A DNA stretch of 64,000 nucleotides from assembly GCA_016748015.1 (NCBI GenBank), contig JAAOMT010000470.1, forward strand, positions 242,509-306,508. The letters are read 5' to 3'. A program made the translations under genes and the position numbers. The notes beneath the pieces are model-generated. The model did no database searches, was not told the origin of the DNA, and saw only the letters and a program-made list of their open reading frames with translations. This DNA is from Geosiphon pyriformis (Eukaryota; Glomeromycota; Glomeromycetes; Archaeosporales; Geosiphonaceae). Shown here piece by piece: positions 22,951 through 34,150 of this stretch (position 1 is its first letter; every line of letters starts with the position of its first letter).

Positions 22951-23328
22951 TACGTTACGAAAAGAAACGAAATTCAAACCCGGTGCAAATTCGTCATTGC
23001 ACCTTCAGAAACGACAAGGCACGAGAACTGGGTTGAGGGCGAAGACGACAGAGCACAAATAGCAACAAATATAACAGACACTCTTCTGCAAGAAATTAAG
23101 AGGAATGTTCTTCATAAAATTTCCAAAGCTTCAGAGAATGCTCTCGTAGACGTTGTGGCACGTCTTATGGAGGCGTCTATATATCAAATGCCAATTGGCT
23201 TGGATATCGAAGTAACAAAAAATGATCGTCAAAGTGATGCCAGCAAAAAACGAAAAAATCGACAAGTATCCGATTCAAGAGGCAACAAGCCAGACTTAAT
23301 GATTCGAGCTATTATATATATATTTTAA
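22951..23328 (+). pseudogene. Host gene fragment, 5' in gap, 3' truncated
   Basis: A 125-codon open frame enters from the gap without an ATG and stops in AT-rich DNA at 23326-23328. It reads E-N-W-V-E-G-E-D-D-R-A-Q-I-A, then L-L-Q-E-I-K-R-N-V-L-H-K-I-S-K-A, a basic patch K-K-R-K-N-R-Q, and G-N-K-P-D-L-M-I-R-A. Codon use is balanced and far less AT-rich than the DNA after 23315. From memory, this order of motifs belongs to a large Rhizophagus family of unknown function whose C-terminal part resembles the fragment at 61652-62108. The N-K-P-D motif faintly recalls PD-(D/E)XK nucleases, but that is speculation. The frame runs into ATATAT DNA straight after I-R-A, so the gene is cut there. Confidence 0.7.
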
Positions 23329-26300
23329 TAAGTATTATAGTTTACAATTTCTTTAATTTCTTAATATTACATAATAAAAAAACTTGTATTATTAATTACA
23401 ATTTAGTTTTTTATGTTTATATTAGATATATTACAATTTGTTTTATTAATAATAAAAACAAATCTATTATTATTTATTTAATTTTGGTTTTTATAAAAGT
23501 TAATTTATGTTGAACTGAATTAGAAATACAAAAATAAGCTAATTATAATTAGTTTAATTATATTTTAATATCTTATATATTTGGTAAAGTTTTTGTTAAA
23601 TACTTTAAAAAATATATTAAAATTAAATAAGCTATGTTTAGTATAAATTAAGCTAAAAAACCAGATTTTTATTACTTAATTTATCTTTTTTAGTAATAAA
23701 TATAAGTCCAAATAGTTTGTAGTACTTTATTTTTCTTATTTTTTGTTGATATTTTTTTGAACTTTAATTTAACTTTAGTTAAAAAACTTATTTTATTGGT
23801 AAATAACACCATTAATTTAAAATTTATTAATTTAATAAGTTAGCAAAAAAATTTAAATGTTTTTATACTAGTGATTTTTTAATTTTGTTTTTAATATCAT
23901 TAATAATCTTTTTATTATAGAATTAAAAGAAGAATATAAGAATAAAAAATGATTTAAGTATAACTATTTATAATAAAACTGCTTTAATTTATGACTTTTT
24001 AGAAATTTATAATATTGTTATTAAAATAAAGCTTTAAAATATAATTCAATTTTAAATTGTAAATAAATTTGCTAATATCTGAATTTATATTTTTAAAATA
24101 AATTTTGACTATTTAAATTTTAATATTACAACTATTATAAATAATTATATGATTAAATATATGTACAAAGTTTTTAAAATTGTTAATTAGTTTTTATTAA
24201 TTAGATTATTTTTCAAAAACACATTTTTTATTTCAATTTTAGAACTTTATTCTAATATTGCTTTGGTAATATATTTAGTTTATACTAATAAAATTAATTT
24301 ATTAATTTTTAAAACTATAAATAAATCTTTATTTATGATATTATATTTAAATTTTTTACTTTTTTGCTTTTATTTATTTACTTAATCATAATTAATTGAA
24401 TATATTAGCCACTAATGTTATTAATTAGCTATTTTATTTTTAAAATTAATTATTAAAATAATTTTTGACTTTATTAATAACTTGATCATTGATTTAATTA
24501 TTAATTTGGTCATTAATTTGATCATAATTTGATTATTAACTGAATTATTAATGTAAACACTAAATTAATTATTAATTTTTTTTTGAAAATATATAAATAA
24601 ATTTTTTTAAAATTAAAGAAAAGCATTTACATTCGAATTATATTTAAATCAATACAATAATATTAACTTTTTTCTTTTTTTTTACTATTTTTTTTTCTTT
24701 TTTTAATTAGTATAATTGTTAATTTTTGTAAAGTATATTAAATAAATATTTACTAAAAAATGCAATTTACATTTAATATTAAATTTTAAGAATACTAATA
24801 TAAAGCATAAAATTATATTAGTGTATTATCTTTTGTTAACAATATAAACTATTTTTTTATTTTCAAATTTTTTTTTATCTTTAAAAAAAATAGTGGCTGA
24901 AATATTTATAAAACTGATCTTGTATATTAAATTTTTACTAATTTAATTTATTTATTAAAGTTAAATTATTTATAATACATAATTAAAACAATTTAGCTTA
25001 TATTAAACTTAATTTTTTTTATTTTGTCTTATTTGTTTTTTAATTAAAAACAATTTAGCTAAAAATCTTGACATTTTTAAAATTGGTTTTTAGTTAAATA
25101 TTTAACTAAAATTTATTTTATATATATTATTTATTTTCTTAATCAAGCATATTTTAAAGAAAAATTCAAAACAAAAAACAATTATATTAATTAATTAATA
25201 TTTTAAAATATCTAAATTGTTTTATATTATAAAAATATAAGTTTTTTATCTTTATATTGAAAATTTTTTTAAGATCTTATAAAATAGCTTAAAATTTGCT
25301 ACAACAAATTTATATAATAATAATTACAAGTTTTAAATAATTAAAAGATATTTTTAGGAATTTTCATTACATAGTTTACTTAAAAAATTGTTAAAAAAAC
25401 TGCTTAACAAAATCTTCAATAATTTTCTAAAAATAATAACCAAAATACAACTTTTTTAATTACATAGTTTGAAAAAAAAGTTTATATTACAATATTAATA
25501 TTCAAATAAAAACTAAAACTAAAACAAAGAATACAAAGTTTAGAAAAAATAGTTATAAAATATGTTAAGGCTATTTAAAAATTAATTAAATACATAAATT
25601 TAAAAAAAATTGGATAAAAAAACAAAAATTTTTTTTTTTTACAAAAACTTAAAAATAAATTTGTTCTATGTTTTATGGTCTTTTTTTGCCATTAAAAATA
25701 ATTTCACATTAAATTAAATAATAAAAATAGCTTAAAAAATATGTTTTTTCTCAAATAACTATTTCTGTTTTTGTTTTTTTCTAATAATTATTACATTATT
25801 TATTATTTATATTCAAGACTTTAATAAATAATTAATAGATTAACTAACAGTAAATTTTATTAAACTTTTAAAACTATTAACCAAAACAGTATAAGAAAAC
25901 TAAAGGCTTTTAAAATTTTAATATTAGTTTTATTATAATTAATTACAACAGTTCCAATATAATTCAAGATTTTTCAATTTGCTACTAACATAAAAACATT
26001 AATTATTTAATATTAAATATAAGAAATAATAATTAAATAAACAATAAAATTACAATAATCAAGCTTTTAATTCAAATACAAATTAGACTTATATAAACTT
26101 TTTTGAAAAAAATTCTTTAATTAAAACAACAAAATTTTAGTTTTTAAATTAATAAATATACTTTTTAAAAAATAAAAATACAAGCTAAAAAAAAATCTCT
26201 TGTTTAATTTTAATTTAATTAACAATAACATAAAACTACAAGAAATTAATAACAACTATTAAGTTATATTAGATCTAAAAAACACAAAATAGATTTTAAT

Positions 26301-26585
26301 TTAGATTCTAATATTATTGTTTTAATATTTAATAACAAGAATAAAGTCTCAAAAATAAAAGTATTTAAAAATTTATCAAAATTAAAATTATCAAAAATTA
26401 TATAAAAATTTGGTTCTTATATTATAGTCAAAAATCTAATAGAAACATCTATTTATATTATATTTGATTAGTTTATAACTTATTCACAATTCTAAAAAAA
26501 ACTTTTAAAATTATTAATACCTAAAAAAAACAATTAAAAACTAATAAATATCTTTAATAAACCATATTAACTCTTAATAATATTG
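23329..26585. other. AT-rich desert with LTR relics
   Basis: About 3.3 kb of extremely AT-rich low-complexity DNA with no coding signal. At 24390-24560 an inverted relic of the family C LTR can be read: the ATTAGCCACTAATGTTATTA block and decayed GATCATTGATTTAATTATTA repeats correspond to 27117-27240 and 58740-58890. The rest has no recognisable content. Confidence 0.5.
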
Positions 26586-27279
26586 TTACGGATTGGAGTA
26601 ACAAGCTAACAGATAGCAAGGGAGAACAGGATTGTAGGGTGATGGAAATAATCAAAGGAAATTCAACTTCAAAGAGCGAATTGAATAAGTATGGATTCAA
26701 TGTGCAAGATCAGTCTCATAAAATATTTCAGTCACTATTTTTTTTAAAAGATACAGTAACTGAGGAATCTGAAGGTAGAGGAATAATTTGTACTGTCAAC
26801 AAATAATCACACTTGGTATAATTCTATGCCTTATGTCAGTGCTCTTAGAATTCAATATCAAGTATCAGATGTGTTTTTCAGTTACATTTTATTCAATAAT
26901 CTTCAAATACTACACTTATACATTTTAGGAAAAGGGTAAAAATTAACTAACAAGTAATCTTTTATCCCAAGATATTTGAATACTTAAAGATAGGGAAAGA
27001 AAAATTAGCAATAAGAGAATGATTGAGATGAAAGTTGTTATTTTATTTATTCTTGATTATTTTTAATATGCTTTTCTATAGCTAAGAGATTCATCACTTA
27101 TATAGTTGTCAAAAGTGGTCAATAATCAGGTCAACGACTAGGTTAATGATTAAGTCAATAGTCAGATCAATAATCAGATCAATGATCACTATCTAAAAAT
27201 AGAGTGGTTAATTTATATGACATTAGTAGCTAATACATGTGATATTTAATAAGAAGTATAAGTTTCAATCATAATATCA
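26586..27279 (-). mobile_element. Family C 3' LTR
   Basis: On the minus strand it starts TGATATTATGATTG and ends CCGTAACA, 694 bp, with a purine-rich stretch (TTTGAAAAGAA) just before it. At 27117-27190 it carries about six 12-bp tandem units of the type GGTCAATGATCA. A partial copy lies at 58500-58937. It is the 3' LTR of the pol remnant at 27336-28150. Confidence 0.65.
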
Positions 27280-27335
27280 TTCTTTTCAAAGAAATTGAGC
27301 TCCAGTGAAATCAAGTTATTCATGGAGTAATCTAT

Positions 27336-28150
27336 TTAAAGGATTTTGTCTAACTCAAAGCTAACTAGTTTGTCTTTTGTGAATAAGGTATATAACACTT
27401 GAGGCAAAATGAGTTTTGTATTCAAGAGACCAAATCTTTGTATTAGAGTTTTAGCTTTTCTAGCAATAGTTAAAACTCTTAAAACATCTAACTGTATAAT
27501 GCCCAAAATTTCTGCCTGTATCTCTGAAATTGTTTTCTTCATGAGTTTCATATCCTCTATGATTTCACCAAGGCGACCATAGAGTTTTAATTGCTTTCCA
27601 TATGACAAGTTTTTGTTTATGAGTAAGATTTTTTGGAGTGTTTTTCCAATTGTGCTAGAAGATAGAAGTATAGCTGCTGTTATACTTTCCAACAGATATT
27701 TATCCATTTTGCTACCAATTCTTTCTTTTTTGGTAGTAGTTTTCTTTGGTCTAATAACAGTATGTGTTTCACTGTTATCAGTTATGGTGGTTTGTTTTTC
27801 AATGGTCAGAGTAGCATTTGGATAGTTTTTGATCCAATACTTATGGAGAGTATAGAAGGCATTTTGAATGTTTTAATCCAGAAAATAATTGTTCATGTTG
27901 ATTGAAGATACCTCTGTTTTGGAAATGGTGCATTTATTTATACTTGATTTTTGCTGATCATTTGGGCCAGTATTACTACAACAGGCAACCAATCAGGTCG
28001 TTTATGATATTTCTTAAGTTGTGTACCATGAACAAGACAATTATTGAAGATTGTTCCAGATTGATCTTGAAGAATATAAGAACTATTGTTTAAAACTTTG
28101 TTGACTATAAAGAGTCCTTTCTATCGGCTAGAAAATTTATCACCATAGAC
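27336..28150 (-). pseudogene. Family C integrase C-terminus and following ORF
   Basis: At about 28135-27970 (minus) the frame reads F-S-S-R-[stop]-K-G-L-F-I-V, Y-I-L-Q-D-Q-S-G and L-V-H-G-T-Q-L-K-K-Y-H. This is the W-x-G-P-F and H-G-x-x-L-K-x-Y-H pattern of the Ty3/gypsy integrase C-terminus, with Trp turned into TAG. Further down, the 123-codon ORF 27336-27707 (M-D-K-Y-L-L-E-S-I) is open and predicted mostly helical with a Leu/Ile/Lys bias; no domain recognised. It is either a pol extension or a separate 3' ORF of the element. Confidence 0.6.
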
Positions 28151-28172
28151 ATTGTCTTTGTCTAAATGGTAT

Positions 28173-28761
28173 CCATGATGTCAATTACTCAGTGCTTTAA
28201 TTTTCTTAATCAATTTAGTAAATCACAATAAAATAAAAAAAATAAAAATAAAAAAAAAAAATAAAGAAAGAAAATAAAGAAATGAGCCAATGCAATTGCA
28301 AGTTAGTATTCTGTCAATAGCCATAATCAAGAGCTATTGTTCCAGTATAGTTAAGTATCAATTACTATCAATATGAAGTGTTGATAGTGGGAGTGAATTT
28401 GAAATAGAGAATAATTATTTATTGATATTTGTGGATTGAAAAGTTGCTTCAATAAAATCTAAACTGAAAAGTCTCTAACTAAGAAATTCTGTCTTTTCTA
28501 CTTTCAACACTACTGCTATATATACATGATTTGAATTCTATGAGATCACTCACATTCTTGAGCAATATTCTATAATTTCTTAAGCAATGTTCATATTGCT
28601 GAGTAATGTGCCATGATTTCTGATATTGCTTCATATTGTTCAGCAATGAGCTGTGATTTTTGACATTGCTTCACATTGTTGAGCAATGTGTTCATGTGCT
28701 AACTACTATTCTCTTATTAGTCTACTGTTGTCTTATATCTGTTTTCTTTTTATGAGTAACA
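28173..28761 (-). mobile_element. Family A LTR, truncated
   Basis: Second half of the LTR, ending TATGAGTAACA. Holds four imperfect ~45-bp repeats with the hairpin ATTGCT-n-AGCAAT (about 28556-28692). It is cut at its left end next to the family C integrase. Confidence 0.75.
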
Positions 28762-31305
28762 ATGGAGACAATAATGCCATTGACTTTGAAAAAGAAGTTG
28801 TTAATTTTGTTAATAGAAATTTTGATTGTCCCATTGGCTGTAATAATTCTGGTGCTTGCCGCATAATTAACTTAGTGATCTAATTGGTTTATAAGTTGTT
28901 GTGTGATAATGCTACCTGCTAAACTACTGTTCAAGATCAGTTTGATTGACAACCATTGACCTTGACATTAGTGTATATTGCAGTAATGAGTTTAGTATTA
29001 AGAATAGCTTCACTAAAAAGAGACATTGTGGTTGATTCTTTAATTTTGAAAAAAAAAATGGCTGCTAGTAATTTGTTATTGGTGACTATTACTGATAGAA
29101 TATTGCTGGTGAGTGGTTTCTGGTTTGTTTTTTAGTTGTTGATTTGGGTGGTTTTAGGAGCCATAAGAAAGCTTAAATAGTTTTGAGAATTTGGGTTTTG
29201 GGCATACTTGGTTTCTGAATTTCTTGGACATAATTTTGAGGGTTGTTGGGATGTACTAGGGATCAGTTGATAAATAATTATTGCCAATCTTCAGTTTTGC
29301 TGAATGGTTTTTGGCTTTTAATTTCCATTGAACACAGTTATTGATAACAGTGTTTGAATGGTTTGTGGTTGATATATTATTAATGACTGTAATGGTTGAT
29401 ATATTATGGGTGTTGCCGGTTAATAAATTAGAGATATGTATATTGGTTGCTACATCATTGAGATGTAATTGAATTGGTATTAATCTTGATTTGGGTAATA
29501 GTTTGGAGTTTAAAATCTGCAATTGGGATTTTAATATTGATTTTCTGATTGTGGGTTATTGTTATAAACTCTGCAGCTGGCTCTAACATGACTTTGTTTA
29601 CCATAATTGTAGCAAACACACATCTCTGGTTGCCATGGTTGATTGGTTAATAATAATAAACATGTCTGATTTTAGAAATAATTTGAGTTTCCTAAATTAT
29701 TGCATCATTGTAGTGGTTAATAGATTGTCTAATTGTTAATTAAGTACTCTTCTAATTTCTAATTAATTGAGTCACTGAATTGTTTCAATTTGAAATCCAA
29801 GTTAAATGATCTGTTTATTACTAGATTTATGGTTTGGGCATGGTTGGCTTTGAGTTCTGTGGCTTCAAAATCTCTGGTGTAAGTAACAGCTGCTTGAAAG
29901 TTGACTTAGTAGATATACATATTGCAAGATACTACTGTATAATTCACAGATAAATTGATTCAAGATTTGGGCTATAGTGAAATAATTGGTGTTAATAGCT
30001 TGGATTTGGTGCAAGTTTCTATGGAAGCATCCTAGATAAGTAGTGACTGCTTCAGTTTTTCTTTGTTTAATAGTAGTGAAGGCATTGGCTAAGCAATTAA
30101 TACTATTATTATTGCTAAAATATTGTAGGAACTCAAGTTTAAATGTGTTAAAATCTTGATATTTGTTGATACTACGAGTTGGCAGTATTCTGGAAGAAGT
30201 ATGAGATGGCTTGAAATGCTTTGATATTGTTCTATCTATTGCTGTGATGGCTTTTTCCACATTGTTTAGTCACACTTGCATGTTATCTTCTTTGCCAATA
30301 AATTTTTCAATTTTGACAATTGGTGCATATGTCATTAGTTGTTGTTGTGGTGGTTGTTAAAATGGTTGTTGCAGTTGTTGTTGAAGTAATACTTGTAGCT
30401 ATTAAATTGGTTTGGCAATTGGTTCAATTAGTGGCTAATTGATTATGATTACTGAAAATAAGTGTTGTTGATTAATAATGTCAAGATTGAGATTGTTTTG
30501 GTTTTTTAGAGTTAGGACACTCAAAGTTTGGTTTTCTGAATTTTCTGAGATTGGGTTTTTAGTATTAATTCCTTGATTGCTATTTTCTTTCTTAGAGTCA
30601 GTTAATTCTCAAGAACTGGTAGTTCCAAAATCTGGTAGTGGTGGTGGTAATTGAACTCTTAATGGCATTAAAGATCACGACTTAAATCTCTTAAAATAAT
30701 TGCTATATGTTCCTAATAACTCTGTTTTTTTCTGTTTATTTTAGAACAGGATTCTGTTTAGTGGTATTATTATGCTTGCTATAGACATGTCTATTATATT
30801 GATAATACTTCTGGATATATGATAATATGATGGATTAGTAGGTGAATCAAATCTTTGTTTCTTTCAAGTAAGTAGTTGAATTTGCTTTGGTGTTTCTGTT
30901 GGTGTTTGTAATCTTCTTTTTTTTTTGTCCACAAAAGTGATAAAAAATCTTTGCTTGGTGTATTTTTCAATTTTTTTGTTTATTTTCATAATTAGAGGTG
31001 CAAATAAATAGTTTTGTAGAAGAGTAGTGCTTTGGAGTAGTTCACTGAAAAAATTGTTGAAAGTAAATTCTGGATCTTCTTGACCTTTTAAGTAGTATGC
31101 AATTTTTTTGTTGATGTAACAATTAAAAGCTAATTCTGTTGGCCAATTATTATTTGCTAATCTGAAATAGATGTAATAATATTGGAATAAGAATTTTGCA
31201 AATCCTAAGTGGTTTGTTCCTGTTTCTTAGAATTCTGCTATTGTTTTGGATGGTTGCTGTTGGTGCTGGTTCTCTGTTGAATTATACTTTACAGGGAGCA
31301 CCAAA
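28762..31305 (-). pseudogene. Family A gag-only internal region
   Basis: Minus strand, starting inside the 5' LTR at 31306 with primer-binding-like TTTGGTGCTC. Gag is readable in pieces: 29865-30260 (I-N-K-Y-Q-D-F-N-T-F-K-L-E-F) and 29256-29522. A zinc knuckle lies at 29573-29614, C-Y-N-Y-G-K-Q-S-H-V-R-A-S-C, where the second Cys has become Tyr (TGT to TAT). No protease, RT or integrase follows; 28762-29200 is unassigned. A plus-strand ORF at 28686-28883 spans the LTR border and is not a gene. Confidence 0.65.
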
Positions 31306-32109
31306 TGTTATAAGTGATTATTTGGAGTCTCGAATCAAATAACAAATCTGTAACTTAGTGCTAATGGCTAATACAGTTATTATGATCTGAAGATTTTGGT
31401 TGTCTAAAGGTTTTGGTTGAGTCTTTTGTATAATAAATAGAGATTTAATAGTTGTTTTCAGTAGCCTTTCAAAATCACAATTCTGTCAATTTTTTTTTCA
31501 GCTTGGTGGCTGGCAATCCTCTGGTAAATAATCCTTAATTTTAAGTGTCTATCCTTTTACAGAAGTCTTAATCAATTAGTAACAACAAAGAAATAAAATA
31601 CAAAAGAAAATTTAAAGAAAATAAAATATAAGCCAAGACAAATAATATTAGTATTCTGTCAATAGCCATAATTAAAAGTTATTGTTTCAGTGTAATCAAG
31701 TATTTGATACTATTAACATGAAGTATTAATAGTGAAGAGAGTAATTTAGATAGTAATAATTATTTATTAATATTAATAATTATAATAGAGATGTAATAAT
31801 GGGAAGGTATCAGTAATTTTTAAATTATTTTTTTCTGTTTCTAATGCTCTTGTTATATATACATAATTTAGATTCTATAAGATCACTTACATTCTCGAGT
31901 GATGTACTATAATTTTTTGAGCAATGCTTATATTGTTAAGCAATATGTCCTAATTTTTTAACATTGCTCCATATTGTTAAGCAATGTATTGTAATTTTTG
32001 ATATTGTTTCACATTGTTGAGCAATATGCTTACATACTAACTACTACTTTCTTATTGGTCTATCTGTTTTTTTCTTATTTTTCTTTATATGTTTTTCTTA
32101 TGAGTAATA
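31306..32109 (-). mobile_element. Family A 5' LTR
   Basis: 804 bp, TGTTATAAGTGATTATTTGG to TATGAGTAATA, with the hairpin array at about 31905-32030. It is followed on the minus strand by the gag region. On its right it abuts a plus-strand pol fragment of another element. Confidence 0.8.
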
Positions 32110-34150
32110 CCAAGAAAAGAATTTCAAATTTAAAGTTATGTCTTTTGGCTTAATGAATGTTTCAGCCACATTTCAATAGCTCATGAAAATTGTTTACACT
32201 AAACTATTGTGGAAGTCAGTAATTGTTTACCTAGATAATACCAATGTGTTCTCCAAGACATTCAATGATCATTTACACTATTTTTAACAAGTATTTAAAA
32301 GACTAAGAAGAGCTGGATTAAAGTTAAATGCTACCAAATGTTTCTTTAGCAAAACGAAATTAAAATTCTTGGAACATATTGTAAGCAAAGACAGAATCAA
32401 GATGGATTCAAACAAAATTAAGATAGTTAAAAACTTTCCAGTACTAACCAACTTGACCAAACTACAAGCATTCTTAGGATTTGTGGATTACTATCACTAA
32501 TTCATTAAAAACTTTTCCAAATTGGCTCAGCTATTACACTAGCTCTAAACAAAGAACACCAAATATGAATAGATAGAAAGCCAGCAAGAAGCTTTTAATA
32601 CATTAAAAAAAAAGCTTATTTAAGCTCTAGTACTAATCTATTCAGATTATAGCAAGCCATTTATAATTACAACTGATGCATCAGATTAAACATTGAAAAC
32701 AATACTATCTCAGAAAGAACCAGATAGAAAAGAATATTTAGTAGTATATGCTAATCACAGCTTGAGTTCAATAGAAAAAAACTATGGAATATTAGCACTA
32801 AAACACTTAGCAATTTATTGGGCAGTTATAAAATAAAAAAAATACTTAAGCCAGAAATTCGACATATATACTAACCATAAAAAATTGACTTCAATCCAAA
32901 AGCAAAAATTTGGAAATGATCATCATACTAAATAAAAAATAAAACTTTCACTATTTATTTATATAATACATTACAAAAAAAGAAAAGAAAATAGAAATAC
33001 TGATAGTTTGTTATGAATGAGACAAATCTAAAACTATTCCAATTCAAAATATAACAAAAGATAAATACACAAAAATATCAACAACTCTAACACTATATTA
33101 GTATTTAGCAGTTTAAGAAAAAATTATCTCTAAAAAAATGGATCAACATAAAACAACAATTCAAATATTTTATTATTTATCAAAATATATTATATTAGAA
33201 AAACAGAAAAAATTCAGACCAATCATACAAAGTAATTACAGAACCAAAGAAAAAAACAATACTATTCAATATGCACTCAAATCCAACAGCAGAATATTTC
33301 CATAAAGAAGCAACTATAGAAAAAACCAGAAAAAAATATTATTGGCCATCTATGTATTCAGATATTATTTAATATGTTCAAAATTGTAATGCTTATTAGA
33401 AAAAAAGAGAAATAAAATCCAGTAAACCATTGAGACCAATCAAAATAAAACAATTATTTAATCACATTGGAATTGACTTAGTTGGACCATTAACAATAAC
33501 CAGTAGAAAAAACAAATATATCACAGTAGCCATGGATTATCTTACTAAGTAGCTGGAAGCAAAAGCCATTCAAAAAGCAGATGCAAAATCTATAGCCGAA
33601 TTTGTTCATTAAATTTAATTTATCGACATGAATGCCCAAAAAAATTACTATTCAATCAAAAAACTCACTTCATAAATAAAACATTAGCAGAATTAAGTCA
33701 AAGATTTAGAATAAAAAGACTATTATCATCATTATATTATCCATAAACCAATGGCTTAGTTAAAAGGTTTAATAGAACATTGTGTAAAGCAATTGCCAAA
33801 ATCAACCAAAAAAATCAAAACAAATGGAATTTGTTTATACCATCAATATTATTTGCTTATTAGACAATAAAGCAAGATATTATACAAACAACACTATTTG
33901 AATTAGTATATAGTAGAACAGCAACAATACCAGTAGAGATAAAAGTCAACATGTATTTAACTGAACCAATAACAGAAAACAATTTCCAAGAAACATTGTT
34001 GAAAAAAACATATAACTTAATGAAAACACTAGAAAACAAATAGCAAAAAGCAGCTAATAATATTCAAAAGTCTATTAACAAATATTTAAAAACAACTATA
34101 GAATTTTTACCATTCCAAATCATGTTTATAATCTTAAGAGTCTTATTACT
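32110..34150 (+). pseudogene. Ty3/gypsy pol fragment (RT end, RNase H, integrase)
   Basis: Enters in the RT palm: M-S-F-G-L-M-N-V-S-A-T-F-Q, then Y-L-D-N at 32228-32239, where the second catalytic Asp of YLDD has become Asn. The connection follows (A-F-L-G-F-V-D-Y-Y), then RNase H (T-T-D-A-S-D near 32670; A-L-K-H-L-A-I-Y-W near 32800). The integrase has a His/Cys region (E-Y-F-H-K-E-A near 33290; N-C-N-A-Y after 33385), I-G-I-D-L-V-G-P-L near 33470 and D-Y-L-T-K-[stop]-L-E-A-K near 33535. Many TAA/TAG stops replace Gln and Trp codons. It is truncated at the left by a family A LTR and at the right by a LINE fragment. Confidence 0.85.

Noticed and set aside
22177-23062. Long ORFs across the first N run (and likewise 60725-61748)
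   Set aside because: They consist mostly of N codons. The real open frame after the gap is a different one, starting at 22951.
23329-26585. Mitochondrial DNA insertion, suggested by AT richness
   Set aside because: No rRNA, tRNA or respiratory-chain protein is readable; LTR relics are present instead.
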